Assembly (NCBI RefSeq): GCF_014193515.1
Contig: NZ_BLXX01000008.1
Span: 124,001-188,000, forward strand
Length of the DNA: 64,000 nt
Direction: 5' to 3'
Origin: Geomonas silvestris
GTDB taxonomy: Bacteria; Desulfobacterota; Desulfuromonadia; Geobacterales; Geobacteraceae
How positions within the stretch are numbered: the stretch's first letter is position 1; each line of letters opens with the position of its first letter. A model generated the notes under the pieces. The model did no database searches, was not told the DNA's origin, and was given only the letters and a program-made list of their open reading frames with translations. The position numbers were made by a program, and so were the translations under genes. This document shows positions 18,444 to 27,616 of the stretch, in pieces.

Positions 18444-18460
18444 TCCCCTCCCCTGCGCCA

Positions 18461-18492
18461 AAAAGCCCCGCTCAACCGGCGGGGCTTTTTTT
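18461..18492 (+). terminator. Rho-independent terminator after purC
   Basis: The AAAAGCCCCGC/GCGGGGCTTTT stem has a 7-base loop and an eight-base T-run. Confidence 0.93.
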
Positions 18493-18515
18493 TCACTTCC
18501 CATCCTGGAGGCACC

Positions 18516-19139
18516 ATGTTCAACAACCTGATCCTGGCAGTCGCCATCCTCGCCGCAGGGGCCGCTTCCCCAACCGAGATTGCCGTGGGGCGCTTCAGCG
18601 AGGGAGACCTTTCCGGCTGGACCGATCAGCCTTTCAAGGGGAAGACCAGCTACACCCTGGACAACGGTCACTTGAAGGCCCACAGCGTGAACGCCGGCTC
18701 GGGACTCATCAAGAAGTTCAGCGCCGACGTAAAACAGCTGCAGAAGCTCACCTGGAGCTGGAAGATCGATCACTCCCTGCAGCGTGAGGACATCGCCACC
18801 AAGAAAGGGGACGACTTCGCCGCGCGCATCTACGTGGTGTTCCCGCGCACCTTCTTCTGGCGCATGCGGGCCATCAACTACGTCTGGGCGCACAAGCTCC
18901 CCAAAGGTGGCGAGGCACCGAGCCCCTACACGTCTAATTCGCGGATCATAGCCGTGGAGAGCGGGAACGAGAAAGCGGGGAGCTGGGTTAGCGAGGAGAG
19001 GAACGTCTACGAGGACTACCGGAGGATCTTCGGGGAAGAGCCCCCCCGCTTGGGGGGGGTTGCCATCATGACCGACACCGACGACACTCACGATGAGGCC
19101 ACCGCCTGGTACGGTGACATCACCCTGAGTGCGCCCTGA
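18516..19139 (+). CDS. Secreted DUF3047 protein
   Basis: A 207-residue protein with a short N-terminal signal peptide (LILAVAILAAGAAS). The body follows the DUF3047 pattern: VGRFSEGDLSGWTDQPFKG, LTWSWKID, GDDFAARIYVVFPR, YVWAHKLPKG and VAIMTDTDDTHDEATAWYGD. It is probably a periplasmic beta-sandwich. The function is not known. It sits right after the purC terminator and converges on a YtxH gene with a 3-base gap and no terminator between. Confidence 0.87.
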   Translation: MFNNLILAVAILAAGAASPTEIAVGRFSEGDLSGWTDQPFKGKTSYTLDNGHLKAHSVNAGSGLIKKFSADVKQLQKLTWSWKIDHSLQREDIATKKGDDFAARIYVVFPRTFFWRMRAINYVWAHKLPKGGEAPSPYTSNSRIIAVESGNEKAGSWVSEERNVYEDYRRIFGEEPPRLGGVAIMTDTDDTHDEATAWYGDITLSAP

Positions 19140-19142
19140 AAC

Positions 19143-19505
19143 CTACCCTATCATCTTGGAGAGCCGGGAGCGCTCCCGTTCCAGGCGGTGCTCCCCGTCC
19201 TGGATCGCCTTCAAGAGCCCCTTCTTGGCGCTGTAGGCCATGTCTTTGCCCGTCTCGAGTATTTCCGAGGCGCGCTCGCCAACCGCTTCGGCCATGTCCG
19301 TCACCTGCTCGGTGAAGTCCTCGACGGCGTCCATGGCATTTTGAGTCTTACGGCGCGCCTTCTTGGCCATGCGCGCCACATCCTTGCGGGTCTTGTCGCC
19401 GCTTTGCGGGGCGTACAGAAGCGCTACCCCTGCTCCGATCAGGCCGCCTACCAGGAGCATGAGCGCCCCGACCATTGCACTGCTGCTTTCTTCTCTTTCC
19501 GACAT
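19143..19505 (-). CDS. YtxH-like membrane protein
   Basis: A 120-residue protein with one N-terminal membrane helix (MVGALMLLVGGLIGAGVALL) followed directly by the YtxH signature LLYAPQSGDKTRKDV. A long basic and amphipathic coiled helix makes up the rest. YtxH proteins are often stress-associated and the molecular role is unclear. GGAGG precedes the ATG. A shorter paralogue lies at 24393. Confidence 0.87.
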   Translation of the reverse strand: MSEREESSSAMVGALMLLVGGLIGAGVALLYAPQSGDKTRKDVARMAKKARRKTQNAMDAVEDFTEQVTDMAEAVGERASEILETGKDMAYSAKKGLLKAIQDGEHRLERERSRLSKMIG

Positions 19506-19692
19506 GGCGGGTCCTCCTTTCTCTATTGTTTGGGGTGAATTTCCTGCCCACCAATAGTACCGTATGTCCCCTCTTTGCCAAGTCCAGGTTTTGCTTCAAG
19601 CCGCAGGTGTTATCCCCTGCTTTCAGGGGGGGCACCAGGTGCGGCGCAGGGAGCTCCGGCCGGCAGCTCGGTCGTCCCGGGTTTTTAATGAT

Positions 19693-19720
19693 TTGAATCG
19701 CCAGGCTATACGTGTATAGT
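19693..19720 (+). promoter_or_regulatory. Sigma-70 promoter with overlapping TATACGTGTATA palindrome
   Basis: TTGAAT, 16-base spacer, TATAGT, about 40 bases upstream of the oxidoreductase start at 19760. A perfect 12-base palindrome (TATACGTGTATA) overlaps the -10 box and could be an operator. Confidence 0.7.
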
Positions 19721-19759
19721 CAAGTCGTTGGTATCTCTCATAGTCTCCCGAGGTTTTCC

Positions 19760-20860
19760 ATGACGATATACGACGTCTTGATTGTAGGTGGGGGGCCCGG
19801 CGGAGTAGCCGCGGCGTACCTGTGTCACAAGCGGGGCCTCTCCCACATCCTGATTGAATCAGGAAAGGCGGTCTTCCAGGGCATAGCCAACACCTATCCC
19901 GAGGGGAAGAACGTCTACCCTTCCAAACCAAAGGACAATCCCGAACCGTTCCTGGTCGAGGAGTTGCGGCCGCCGGACAAGCCGGTTGCGGTGGAGAAGT
20001 ACATCCAGTACGTGCAGCATTTCGTCCAGCACGAGGGGCTCAACGTCCAGACCGAAACCCAGTTCGAGGGGATCGAGGACGGCCGCGATTTCCTCAAGGT
20101 CGCGACCTCGCGCGGGGTGTACCAGGCACGCAAGGTGCTGCTTGCCTTCGGCAGCAACATCCCGCGGGAGCTTTCCGTGTACGGCGACGCCAAGATGGTG
20201 GCCAAGACCCTGGACGACCCCAAGAAGTACCTGGGGGTGCGCACCCTGGTGATCGGCGGCGGCAACTCGGCGGCGGACGTGATCATCTCCATCCTCAAGG
20301 AGAAGCGCAACGCCTGTGACAAGGAACCGATCTACTGGGCGCACGTGGCCGAGACCTTCGACGTGAACAAGGAGACCGCACAGCGGCTGGGCGAGGAGAT
20401 CCTTTTGGGGGGCAACATCCGCCTCATGCCGGGAGCGACCCCGAGGATCGGCGAGGTGGACGACGAGGGGGTGGACCGCCTGGTGATCCGGGTCAGCGAG
20501 GACAAGCTCCCCGGCGGCATCGAGCGCTACAACGCGATGAGCTTCCCGATGAAGAACGTGATCGCCTGCATCGGCAGCCAGGGTCCGCTCTCCATCTTCG
20601 ACTCGATCGGGGTGCAGACCATCGCCTGCGCCGAGGGGGTCTGCCAGGTGGCCAAGGAAGGGGACCGGCTGCTGCTGCTCACCGCCGATTTCGAGTCCAC
20701 CAGAAAGGGTGTCTACGTGATCGGCGGGGCCATCTCCCCCTCGTACATGCGCATCAGCAAGGGGGCGATCCAGGAGGAGAAGCACCCCAACCTGATCTAC
20801 ACGGCGATCAACGACGCGCACCACGTCATCGACGCCATCGCGGGAAAATTGCAGAAGTAG
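19760..20860 (+). CDS. FAD/NAD(P)-binding oxidoreductase, YpdA/thioredoxin-reductase-like
   Basis: About 366 residues from ATG at 19760. The FAD-binding motif is VLIVGGGPGGVAAAYLC and the NAD(P)-binding motif is LVIGGGNSAADVI. A late GxG-type block, KGVYVIGGAISPSYM, closes the FAD site. The redox CxxC of thioredoxin reductases is missing, as in YpdA-type disulfide reductases and ferredoxin-NADP reductase relatives. The electron acceptor is therefore unknown. The gene has its own promoter and terminator and stands alone. Confidence 0.85.
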   Translation: MTIYDVLIVGGGPGGVAAAYLCHKRGLSHILIESGKAVFQGIANTYPEGKNVYPSKPKDNPEPFLVEELRPPDKPVAVEKYIQYVQHFVQHEGLNVQTETQFEGIEDGRDFLKVATSRGVYQARKVLLAFGSNIPRELSVYGDAKMVAKTLDDPKKYLGVRTLVIGGGNSAADVIISILKEKRNACDKEPIYWAHVAETFDVNKETAQRLGEEILLGGNIRLMPGATPRIGEVDDEGVDRLVIRVSEDKLPGGIERYNAMSFPMKNVIACIGSQGPLSIFDSIGVQTIACAEGVCQVAKEGDRLLLLTADFESTRKGVYVIGGAISPSYMRISKGAIQEEKHPNLIYTAINDAHHVIDAIAGKLQK

Positions 20861-20946
20861 TCAATGATCAAAGGCAACAGCACGCGGGTGACGCGGACCG
20901 AACGGATTCACGCGGATACCGGCCAAAGCTCCTCGAGGAAATAAAC

Positions 20947-21008
20947 AAAAGGGATGAAGCTGATCGGAGACAGGACCTGCTCCCCGGTTCAGCGTTCATC
21001 CCTTTTTT
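20947..21008 (+). terminator. Long-stem terminator after the oxidoreductase gene
   Basis: AAAGGGATGAA-GCTGA pairs with TCAGC-G-TTCATCCCTTT across a 25-base loop, followed by a seven-base T-run. The loop is unusually large for a simple terminator. Confidence 0.75.
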
Positions 21009-21099
21009 TGTCGTTGGCGTTGCCTTTAGGTTCAGCCGGTGATCTTCAATCGGCGGAAATCAGCACATTCCGCGTCATCCCCGTTCTCGAGAAATCCGC

Positions 21100-21897
21100 T
21101 TACTGGTTCTTCATCTCTTCCCTGAGCCCCTCGATCACCGCTTTCACCTCGGCAATCATCTCCTGGGCCTGCGGCGAGCGCTCCTTTTTCAGGTACTGCT
21201 CGAAGTAGCCGATGGCGTCAGTCATGCGCTCCTGGTCGATGCAGATGTTCCCCAGGGTGAGGTAGCTCATGGTGAAATCCGGGTCGAGCCGGATCGCCTC
21301 CTTGGTCTCGCGCTCGGCGGACTCCAGGTCCTCCATGTCGTAGTAGAGCTCGCCCAGGTTGAAACGGGCGGTGGCGTCGGTCGGGTCGATCTCGATCCCC
21401 TTCTGGTAGGCGGCAATCGCCTTCTCGTTGTCGCCCAGCCCGTAGTACAGATCGCCCATCGCGTTCAGGGCGAAGACGTTCTTCGGCTCGATCTCCAGGG
21501 CCTGCTCGAAAGACTTAAGCGCCTCCTCGGCGCGCTCCATGGCGTTGTAGACCAGCCCCATACTGACATAGCCGTCGCACTCCTCGGGCTTGAGCTCGGT
21601 CACTTTCCTGTAGCAGGCCAGGGCATCCTTGTGCTTGCCCGCCTCGAAGTAGACATCCCCCAGCGCAGTGAACCCGTCCAGGTCGTTGGGAGCCAGTTCC
21701 AGCCCCTTCTTCAGTGCGGCGATGGCGTCGTCGGTCTTCCCCATTTCGGAGAGCGCTTCGCCCAGGTAGAAGTACCCCTCGGCATTTCCAGGCTCGAGCG
21801 CCATGCACTGTCTGAACATCTCGGCAGCCTTGGCATATTCGCCCGACTCCAGCTGTGCGATACCAGTTGCCAGGGTTTCGTCAAAACTCGTTTTCAT
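21100..21897 (-). CDS. Tetratricopeptide repeat protein
   Basis: A 265-residue protein from ATG at 21897 (GGAGG five bases upstream; a GTG two codons earlier is less likely). It is made of about seven 34-residue TPR units with the usual W/LG-Y-A-P spacing, for example AEGYFYLGEALSEMGKTDDA. There is no signal peptide, so it is a cytoplasmic scaffold or adaptor. It shares a short intergenic region with the divergent ptsP, and both have sigma-70 promoters there. The partner is unknown. Confidence 0.9.
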   Translation of the reverse strand: MKTSFDETLATGIAQLESGEYAKAAEMFRQCMALEPGNAEGYFYLGEALSEMGKTDDAIAALKKGLELAPNDLDGFTALGDVYFEAGKHKDALACYRKVTELKPEECDGYVSMGLVYNAMERAEEALKSFEQALEIEPKNVFALNAMGDLYYGLGDNEKAIAAYQKGIEIDPTDATARFNLGELYYDMEDLESAERETKEAIRLDPDFTMSYLTLGNICIDQERMTDAIGYFEQYLKKERSPQAQEMIAEVKAVIEGLREEMKNQ

Positions 21898-21933
21898 GCC
21901 CACCTCCGCCTTGCCTCATTATCATTGGCGCAC

Positions 21934-21963
21934 ACTATAACAGAGAAGTGCGGTATTTGCCAA
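21934..21963 (-). promoter_or_regulatory. Sigma-70 promoter for the TPR gene
   Basis: Minus strand TTGGCA, 18-base spacer, TATAGT. Confidence 0.65.
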
Positions 21964-21993
21964 CAGTTAGCGGTTAAAATAACATTAAAATAC

Positions 21994-22021
21994 TTCACAT
22001 TCCGGCCATGTGATCTATACT
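21994..22021 (+). promoter_or_regulatory. Sigma-70 promoter for ptsP
   Basis: TTCACA, 16-base spacer, TATACT, about 30 bases upstream of the ptsP ATG. Confidence 0.7.
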
Positions 22022-22050
22022 GCCAGAATCATACTACAAGGGGAGCACCC

Positions 22051-24396
22051 ATGCCGGAGGAAACCGGTGCGCAACTGGGATTGAGGACACTGGAAGACAT
22101 CAGTGCACTCATCCTGCAATCGCACGACCTTCAGGAAACCCTCGCCAACATAGTCAACCTGGTGGCAAAGAGAATGGCCACCGACGTCTGTTCCATCTAC
22201 CTTCTGGAAGAAGACGGGGAAACACTGAGACTGCATGCCACGCGCGGCCTGTCGCGCCTTTCGGTCGGCATCACCATGAAGATCTCCGAGGGTCTCACCG
22301 GCCTTGCCGTCGAGACCCGCGGCGTGGTGGCCACCGACAACGCGCCGCTGCATCCGCGCTACAAGTACTTCCGCCAGACCAAAGAGGAGAAGGTCCTCTC
22401 CTTTTTGGGGGTCCCCTTCTTCGAGCGCAACAACCCCATCGGCGTCATCGTCGTGCAAAACCGCGAGGCCCGCACCTTCACCCCCGCCGAGGTGAGCGCC
22501 CTCTCCACCATCGCCTGGCAGATCTCCTCCATCGTCTCCAACGCAAAGCTCCTCGACTCGGTGCGCAAAAAAGAAGAGGAGCGCGCCTTCTACGAGGCCG
22601 AGGTGGAGCGCCTCAAGCAGACGGGGGCGCCCCAGGAGTCCTCCCCGGCGAAACGTGCCAGCACCCGGCAGGCCATGCTGAGCGGCATCGGCATCGCCCC
22701 TGGCTTCTCGGCCGGCAAGGTCACCATCCTGAACCGCGGCAACAGCGCCCAACCGGTGGTGGAGCGTGCCCGGCCCCGCGCCGAGGAGCACAAGCGCCTC
22801 AAGATCGCCCTGGAAAAGGCGCGCATCCAGACCATCTACCTCGAGAAGCGGGTGAGCGAGATGCTTTCCGAGGCCGATGCCGCCATCTTCCACAGCCACC
22901 TGATGATCCTCGAGGACCGCGGTTTCGCCGGCAAGATCAGCTCGCTCATCGACGAGGGGCTCGGAGCCCAGCGTGCCGTGAGCGAGGTGGTCGGCCAGTA
23001 CGTCGCGGCCTTCTCGCAGATGGCCGATCCCTACCTGCGCGAGCGCTCCGCGGACATGGAGGACATCGGCCGCCGCCTGGTGGACGCCCTGAACGGCCAC
23101 CAGCGCAGCCCCGACAAGCTGCCGGAAAACCGCATCATCATCGCCCGCGAGCTGCTCCCCTCGGACCTCGCCACCATGGATCCCGGGAAGGTCATCGGCA
23201 TCGCAACCGAAAAGGGGAACCTGAACGCCCACGCCGCCATCATGGCCCGCGCCCTCGGGATACCGGCGGTATTCGGCGTCGAGGGGCTCCTCAAACAGGT
23301 GGGGGTGCGCAGCTTCGTGATCGTGGACGGCACCTCGGGGTGCGTCTACCTGAACCCGGACCAGAGCGTGAAACTAGAGTACCAGCGCCTGCAGGGGGAG
23401 TACGACCAGAAGCAGCGCGCCCTGGAGGGGATCCGCGAGCTCCCCGCCGAGACCCCCGACGGCTGCCGGGTGAACCTTTTGGCCAACATCGGCCTGTTAA
23501 GCGACGTCCGGGTGGCGCACCTAAACGGCGCCGAGGGGGTCGGCCTGTACCGCACCGAGTTCCCCTTCATGACCCGCCGCAGCTTCCCGGACCGGGAGGT
23601 GCAGGCCTCGGTGTACCAGAAGGTTCTGGAAGGGTTCCCGGGGATGCCGGTAACCATCCGGACCCTCGACATCGGAGGGGACAAGGGGCTCTCCTACTTC
23701 CCGCACCCCAAGGAGGACAACCCGTTTCTGGGGTGGCGCTCGATCCGGGTCTCCCTGGAGCGCCAGGACATCTTCCGGGAACAGCTGGCCGGGATACTCA
23801 TCGCCTCGCCGCACGGCAGGTGCAACCTGATGTTCCCGCTCATCTCGGGTGTCGACGAGGTGCGCACCATCAAGGGGATCCTCGAGGAGGTGAAAGAGGA
23901 GCTCAGGCGCGATGGCAAGCCGTTCGACGAAGAGGTCAAGGTGGGGATCATGGTGGAGCTGCCGGCTGCGGTGCTGGTGGCGGACCAGTTGGCCAGGGAG
24001 GTGGACTACTTCAGCATCGGCACCAACGACCTGATCCAGTACACCCTGGCCTGCGACCGGAACAACCAGAAGGTCAGGAAGTGGTACGACCCCTACCACC
24101 CGGCAGTCCTGCAGGCGATCAAGCGGGTAGCCGACGCCGCGGCAGGCGCGGGGATACCGGCCACGCTGTGCGGCGAGATGGCCGCGGAACCTATCAATGC
24201 GGTACTGCTCATGGGGATGGGGGTGCGCAGCTTCAGCCTGTCGGCGCCCTGCCTGCCACGCGTGAAGGAAGCGATCCGCCGCACCCCGCTGTCACGGGCG
24301 CGACGGATCGCAGATCGGGTGCTCGCCCTGGAAACGGCCCAGGGGATCAGGGGATATCTGGAGGGAGTGGAAAAGGAGCTCGGCGCGGAACCCTAG
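22051..24396 (+). CDS. ptsP: GAF-containing phosphoenolpyruvate-protein phosphotransferase (EI-Ntr)
   Basis: A 781-residue enzyme I of the nitrogen-type PTS. Its start is ATG at 22051 with AGGGGAG upstream. Residues of about 15-165 are a GAF sensor and a coiled linker follows. The swivelling domain carries the phospho-accepting His394 in LNAHAAIMARALGIPAV. The C-terminal PEP-binding barrel includes VGLYRTEFPFM, DIGGDKGLSYF and the catalytic Cys707 in LCGEMAAEP. It passes phosphate from PEP to NPr and EIIA-Ntr, usually as a regulatory relay rather than for sugar uptake. No npr or ptsN gene is in this window. Confidence 0.96.
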   Translation: MPEETGAQLGLRTLEDISALILQSHDLQETLANIVNLVAKRMATDVCSIYLLEEDGETLRLHATRGLSRLSVGITMKISEGLTGLAVETRGVVATDNAPLHPRYKYFRQTKEEKVLSFLGVPFFERNNPIGVIVVQNREARTFTPAEVSALSTIAWQISSIVSNAKLLDSVRKKEEERAFYEAEVERLKQTGAPQESSPAKRASTRQAMLSGIGIAPGFSAGKVTILNRGNSAQPVVERARPRAEEHKRLKIALEKARIQTIYLEKRVSEMLSEADAAIFHSHLMILEDRGFAGKISSLIDEGLGAQRAVSEVVGQYVAAFSQMADPYLRERSADMEDIGRRLVDALNGHQRSPDKLPENRIIIARELLPSDLATMDPGKVIGIATEKGNLNAHAAIMARALGIPAVFGVEGLLKQVGVRSFVIVDGTSGCVYLNPDQSVKLEYQRLQGEYDQKQRALEGIRELPAETPDGCRVNLLANIGLLSDVRVAHLNGAEGVGLYRTEFPFMTRRSFPDREVQASVYQKVLEGFPGMPVTIRTLDIGGDKGLSYFPHPKEDNPFLGWRSIRVSLERQDIFREQLAGILIASPHGRCNLMFPLISGVDEVRTIKGILEEVKEELRRDGKPFDEEVKVGIMVELPAAVLVADQLAREVDYFSIGTNDLIQYTLACDRNNQKVRKWYDPYHPAVLQAIKRVADAAAGAGIPATLCGEMAAEPINAVLLMGMGVRSFSLSAPCLPRVKEAIRRTPLSRARRIADRVLALETAQGIRGYLEGVEKELGAEP

Positions 24397-24629
24397 ATCC
24401 AGCAGTCGCCGCCGTCGTACCCCATGGAGTCGCCGCCGCCCTTCTTGCCGCGCAGCTTGGCGCTGCACCCCTTGAGCTTCTCGAGCGCGTCTTCTTTCGC
24501 CTCGCCCAGCTTTTCGCGGACCTCGCGACCGGTCTTCGGAGTGAAGAGCAGTGCAGCACCCGCAGCTACCGCGGCACCTGCTATGAACGCCAAAATTGCA
24601 GCCTGTTCGTTTCCGCATCTTTTCGACAT
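24393..24629 (-). CDS. Small YtxH-like membrane protein
   Basis: A 78-residue protein with one membrane helix (AAILAFIAGAAVAAGAALLF) and the YtxH signature LLFTPKTGREVREKLGEAK. It converges with ptsP, and the two stop codons share the palindrome CTAG at 24393-24396. The Gly/Asp-rich tail ends in DCWI. It is a shorter paralogue of the protein at 19143. Confidence 0.82.
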   Translation of the reverse strand: MSKRCGNEQAAILAFIAGAAVAAGAALLFTPKTGREVREKLGEAKEDALEKLKGCSAKLRGKKGGGDSMGYDGGDCWI

Positions 24630-24762
24630 GTGGGACTCCTTGTTATAATGAAGAGTATCTGCTCTAAAAGTTTGCTGTATTCTTTACCATATTCTTTCTC
24701 GCATTAAAACCCCCCAGATCATTTTTGTCCCCGCCGTTTCTTGGTCCCTGCCCATTTGTGCT

Positions 24763-24790
24763 TTGATTGCCCCTCGATCGGTGCTATCAT
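24763..24790 (+). promoter_or_regulatory. Sigma-70 promoter for the parvulin gene
   Basis: TTGATT, 16-base spacer, TATCAT, about 30 bases upstream of the ATG at 24820. Confidence 0.65.
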
Positions 24791-24819
24791 CCCCGAAAAT
24801 TTCCCTAAAGGAGACGTGC

Positions 24820-25863
24820 ATGTCCTTGAGAAAGACGGTTGTACCTCTTTATGCCGCACTGCTGTTATCCCTGTCCGCCGCGGCCGCGTTTGCCCAGGAT
24901 GCCCCCGCTCCGGCTGCCGAGCCGGCCAAAGCTGTCGCAGCCGCTCCTGCCGCTAAAACCGAGACCAAGACCTCTCCCAGCGATCCCGTGGCCCGGGTGA
25001 ACGGCAGCACCATCACCCGGCAGGAAATGGACCGCGCCGTGAGGGTCATGCTGGCCCAGAACCAGATCGATCCCTCCCAGCTTGCGCCCGAGCAGTTGAA
25101 GCAGGCCCAGGAGGTCGCCCTCGACCAGCTGATCGCGGCGGAGCTCCTGTTCCAGGAAGCCTCCAAGCACCCGGTCAAGGACATCGACAAGCTGGTCGAC
25201 GGCAAGATCGCCGCTAACCGTGCCAAGTTCTCGACGGACGCAGAATTCCAGAAGGCCCTCTCCAGCGTGGACATGTCGATGAACGACATGAAGGATTTCA
25301 CCCGTAAAGACATCCTGATCAGCAGCTTCATCGATACCGAGTACGCCGCCAAGCTCACCATAAGCGACGCGGACGCCAAGAAGTTCTACGACGAGAACCT
25401 GGATAAGTACTTCACCAAGCAGGAGAGCGCACGGGCCAGTCATATCCTGATCGGGGTCGACGACAAGGCTTCCGCCGAGGATCGCAAGAAGGCCAAGGAG
25501 AAGGCGGAGGCGCTGCTCAAGCGGATCAACGCCGGCGAGGACTTCGCGGCCATCGCCAAGGCCGAATCGAGCTGCCCGAGTGCCAGCCAGGGCGGCGACC
25601 TGGGCACCTTCGGGCACGGCCAGATGGTAGCCCCCTTCGAGCAGGCTGCCTTCGCCCTGAAGCCCGGACAGGTAAGCGAGGTGGTCGAGACCCAGTTCGG
25701 CTACCACATCATCAAGCTCACGGAGAAGCAGGAGGGCGGCAAGGAGAGCTTCGAGTCGGTGAAGGAGAAGATCACCGAGTTCCTCAAGCGTGAAAAGACC
25801 CAGAAGAGCGTGGTCGACCTGGTCACCAAGCTGAAGCAGTCCGGGAAGGTCGAGAAACTCTAA
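24820..25863 (+). CDS. Periplasmic parvulin-type peptidylprolyl isomerase
   Basis: About 347 residues from ATG at 24820 (AAAGGAG upstream). A signal peptide (LYAALLLSLSAAAAFAQ) is followed by an Ala/Pro-rich linker, then a SurA_N-like helical domain (VARVNGSTITRQEMDRAV). An intact parvulin domain at about residues 205-300 carries ARASHILIGVD, GGDLGTFGHGQMV and TQFGYHIIKL. It should catalyse cis-trans prolyl isomerisation of exported proteins. It differs from the PpiD-like gene at 15864, which lacks this catalytic domain. Confidence 0.95.
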   Translation: MSLRKTVVPLYAALLLSLSAAAAFAQDAPAPAAEPAKAVAAAPAAKTETKTSPSDPVARVNGSTITRQEMDRAVRVMLAQNQIDPSQLAPEQLKQAQEVALDQLIAAELLFQEASKHPVKDIDKLVDGKIAANRAKFSTDAEFQKALSSVDMSMNDMKDFTRKDILISSFIDTEYAAKLTISDADAKKFYDENLDKYFTKQESARASHILIGVDDKASAEDRKKAKEKAEALLKRINAGEDFAAIAKAESSCPSASQGGDLGTFGHGQMVAPFEQAAFALKPGQVSEVVETQFGYHIIKLTEKQEGGKESFESVKEKITEFLKREKTQKSVVDLVTKLKQSGKVEKL

Positions 25864-25964
25864 GGAGCGCTTGCGGCACCCCCTCCCCTTGCCGGAACTC
25901 ATCGGCAGATAGGGCGTGCCGCTTGAGTTTGCGGCGGCTGCATCACAAACTAAAGCACCAAAGG

Positions 25965-25996
25965 AAAAGGGCCCGGTCGCAACCGGGCCCTTTTCT
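25965..25996. terminator. Rho-independent terminator, usable in both directions
   Basis: The AAAAGGGCCCGGT/ACCGGGCCCTTTT perfect 13-bp stem has a 4-base loop and lies between the convergent parvulin and ferritin genes. Confidence 0.9.
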
Positions 25997-26025
25997 TGTT
26001 GGTCTTTCGATACTGAAGCGGCCGT

Positions 26026-26544
26026 CTAGGCGGCGCCGTTGGCAGGAGGCGGCACGAAGACCCGCGTCGCCATCTCGGCATCCAGCATGAGGAGCCCCTG
26101 ACCGTTGTCGCCGACCAGCTTCAGCTTGCCGATCAGGTCGCGATCGTTCTCCTCCTCCTCGATCTGCTCGGTTACGAACCACTGCAGGAAGATGTAGCTG
26201 GCGTGGTCCTTCTCGGTCAGCGCCAGGTCGGTGAGCTCGTTGATCGAAGAGGTGATGAACAGCTCGTGGGTGAGCGTCTTCTCCATCATGTCCAAGAGGT
26301 TCTTGAACTCGGCCGGAGGCGCAGCGATGGCTCCCAGTTCGACATGCTCGCCACGGCTGTTGATGAAGTTGAAGAACTTCATGGCGTGAACCATCTCCTC
26401 CTGGTACTGCACCATGAACCAGTTGGCAGCCCCCTTGAGACCGAGCGAGCCTGCATAGGAGGACATGGAAAGGTACAGGTAGGCGGAATAGATTTCATTG
26501 TTCAACTGCTTGTTCAGTGCATCCTTGAGCTTCTTGGTTAGCAT
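26026..26544 (-). CDS. Ferritin
   Basis: A 172-residue non-heme ferritin of normal length. Ferroxidase-site residues are visible in NNEIYSAYLYLSM (Glu of helix A), YQEEMVHAMKFF (Glu and His of helix B) and FVTEQIEEEEND (helix C/D Glu residues). It oxidises and stores iron in a 24-subunit shell. No haem-ligand Met typical of bacterioferritin is apparent. The tail after LDAEMATRVF is short. The gene is monocistronic, as expected for an iron-rich metabolism. Confidence 0.96.
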   Translation of the reverse strand: MLTKKLKDALNKQLNNEIYSAYLYLSMSSYAGSLGLKGAANWFMVQYQEEMVHAMKFFNFINSRGEHVELGAIAAPPAEFKNLLDMMEKTLTHELFITSSINELTDLALTEKDHASYIFLQWFVTEQIEEEENDRDLIGKLKLVGDNGQGLLMLDAEMATRVFVPPPANGAA

Positions 26545-26594
26545 CGTGATATTCCCCCTTGTGATTGCATGACTGCAGGCACGGATCTGAAAAC

Positions 26595-26622
26595 CGTTCT
26601 ACGTTCTACGTTCTACGTTCTA
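26595..26622. repeat. Seven-base tandem repeat (CGTTCTA)x4
   Basis: Four exact copies of CGTTCTA lie in the gap upstream of the ferritin gene and downstream of the slipin stop. Such short tandem arrays can vary in copy number by slippage. Confidence 0.85.
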
Positions 26623-26671
26623 AGCTCTTCTTCGTAGACTGCCGGCACTTCCGGGTAGTGCGCGTATCGTC

Positions 26672-27481
26672 TTAGACCTGCTCCGTGGCAGACGGCTTCC
26701 TGTCGGGGCCCTGCTTCCGAGGGAGGTCCCCTTCCAGGAACATCTTGATCATGTCGATCGGCACCGGAAAGATGGTGGTCGAGTTCTTCTCGGCGGCGAT
26801 TTCGGTGAGGGTCTGCAGATAGCGCAGCTGCAGGGACATCGGCTCCGCCGCCATGACCTGCGCAGCCTGGGCGAGCTTTTCCGAGGCCTGCAACTCGCCC
26901 TCGGCGTGGATCACCTTGGCGCGCCTTTCGCGCTCGGCCTCGGCCTGGCGCGCGATGGCCCGCTGCATCTCCTGCGGCAGGTCGATGTTCTTCACCTCGA
27001 CCAGGGTCACCTTTACGCCCCAGGGTTCGGTCTGCCGGTCGAGGATCTCCTGCAGCTCAAGGTTGATCTTTTCGCGGTTGGCCAAAAGTTCGTCCAGGTC
27101 GACCTGGCCGAGCACGCTGCGCAGCGTGGTCTGGGAGAGCTGGCTGGTCGCGTAGAGGAAGTTCTCCACCTCAACGACGGCCCGCACCGCGTCGACCACC
27201 CTGAAGTAGATCACCGCGGAGACCTTGACGGTCACGTTGTCGTGGGTGATCACGTCCTGCGACGGGACGTCCATGGCGACGATGCGCAGCGACACCCGGA
27301 CCAGCCGGTCGATACCCGGAATGATGAAGATGAGCCCCGGACCGCGCACCGACTTGACCCGCCCGAGCCGGAACAAAACGCCGCGCTCGTATTCCGGGAG
27401 CACCCGGATCGCGTTGGCAAGCAGCAGGATCAACAGGCCGGCGAGGACCAGAAAGGGAAACAGCCCGAATATGTCCAGCAT
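26672..27481 (-). CDS. Slipin (stomatin/SPFH family) membrane protein
   Basis: A 269-residue protein from ATG at 27481 (GAGGAGG upstream; a longer frame begins at 27532). One N-terminal membrane helix ([16 protein letters not shown]) is followed by the SPFH domain: [28 protein letters not shown] and [14 protein letters not shown] coiled region with [19 protein letters not shown] completes the family pattern. Slipins organise membrane microdomains and often pair with an NfeD protease partner, which is not adjacent here. Confidence 0.93.
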   Translation of the reverse strand: MLDIFGLFPFLVLAGLLILLLANAIRVLPEYERGVLFRLGRVKSVRGPGLIFIIPGIDRLVRVSLRIVAMDVPSQDVITHDNVTVKVSAVIYFRVVDAVRAVVEVENFLYATSQLSQTTLRSVLGQVDLDELLANREKINLELQEILDRQTEPWGVKVTLVEVKNIDLPQEMQRAIARQAEAERERRAKVIHAEGELQASEKLAQAAQVMAAEPMSLQLRYLQTLTEIAAEKNSTTIFPVPIDMIKMFLEGDLPRKQGPDRKPSATEQV

Positions 27482-27616
27482 GATGGCCTCCTCGATACAG
27501 CTGCCAGTTTCTGAGCCCGGACAAGTATACACGCAAAGCCGCCGCCGTCAATTTGATACCTTGCCAAAACAGCGCATACATGTTATCAACAAAATCTAAC
27601 AATAGGACCGCCTGAT

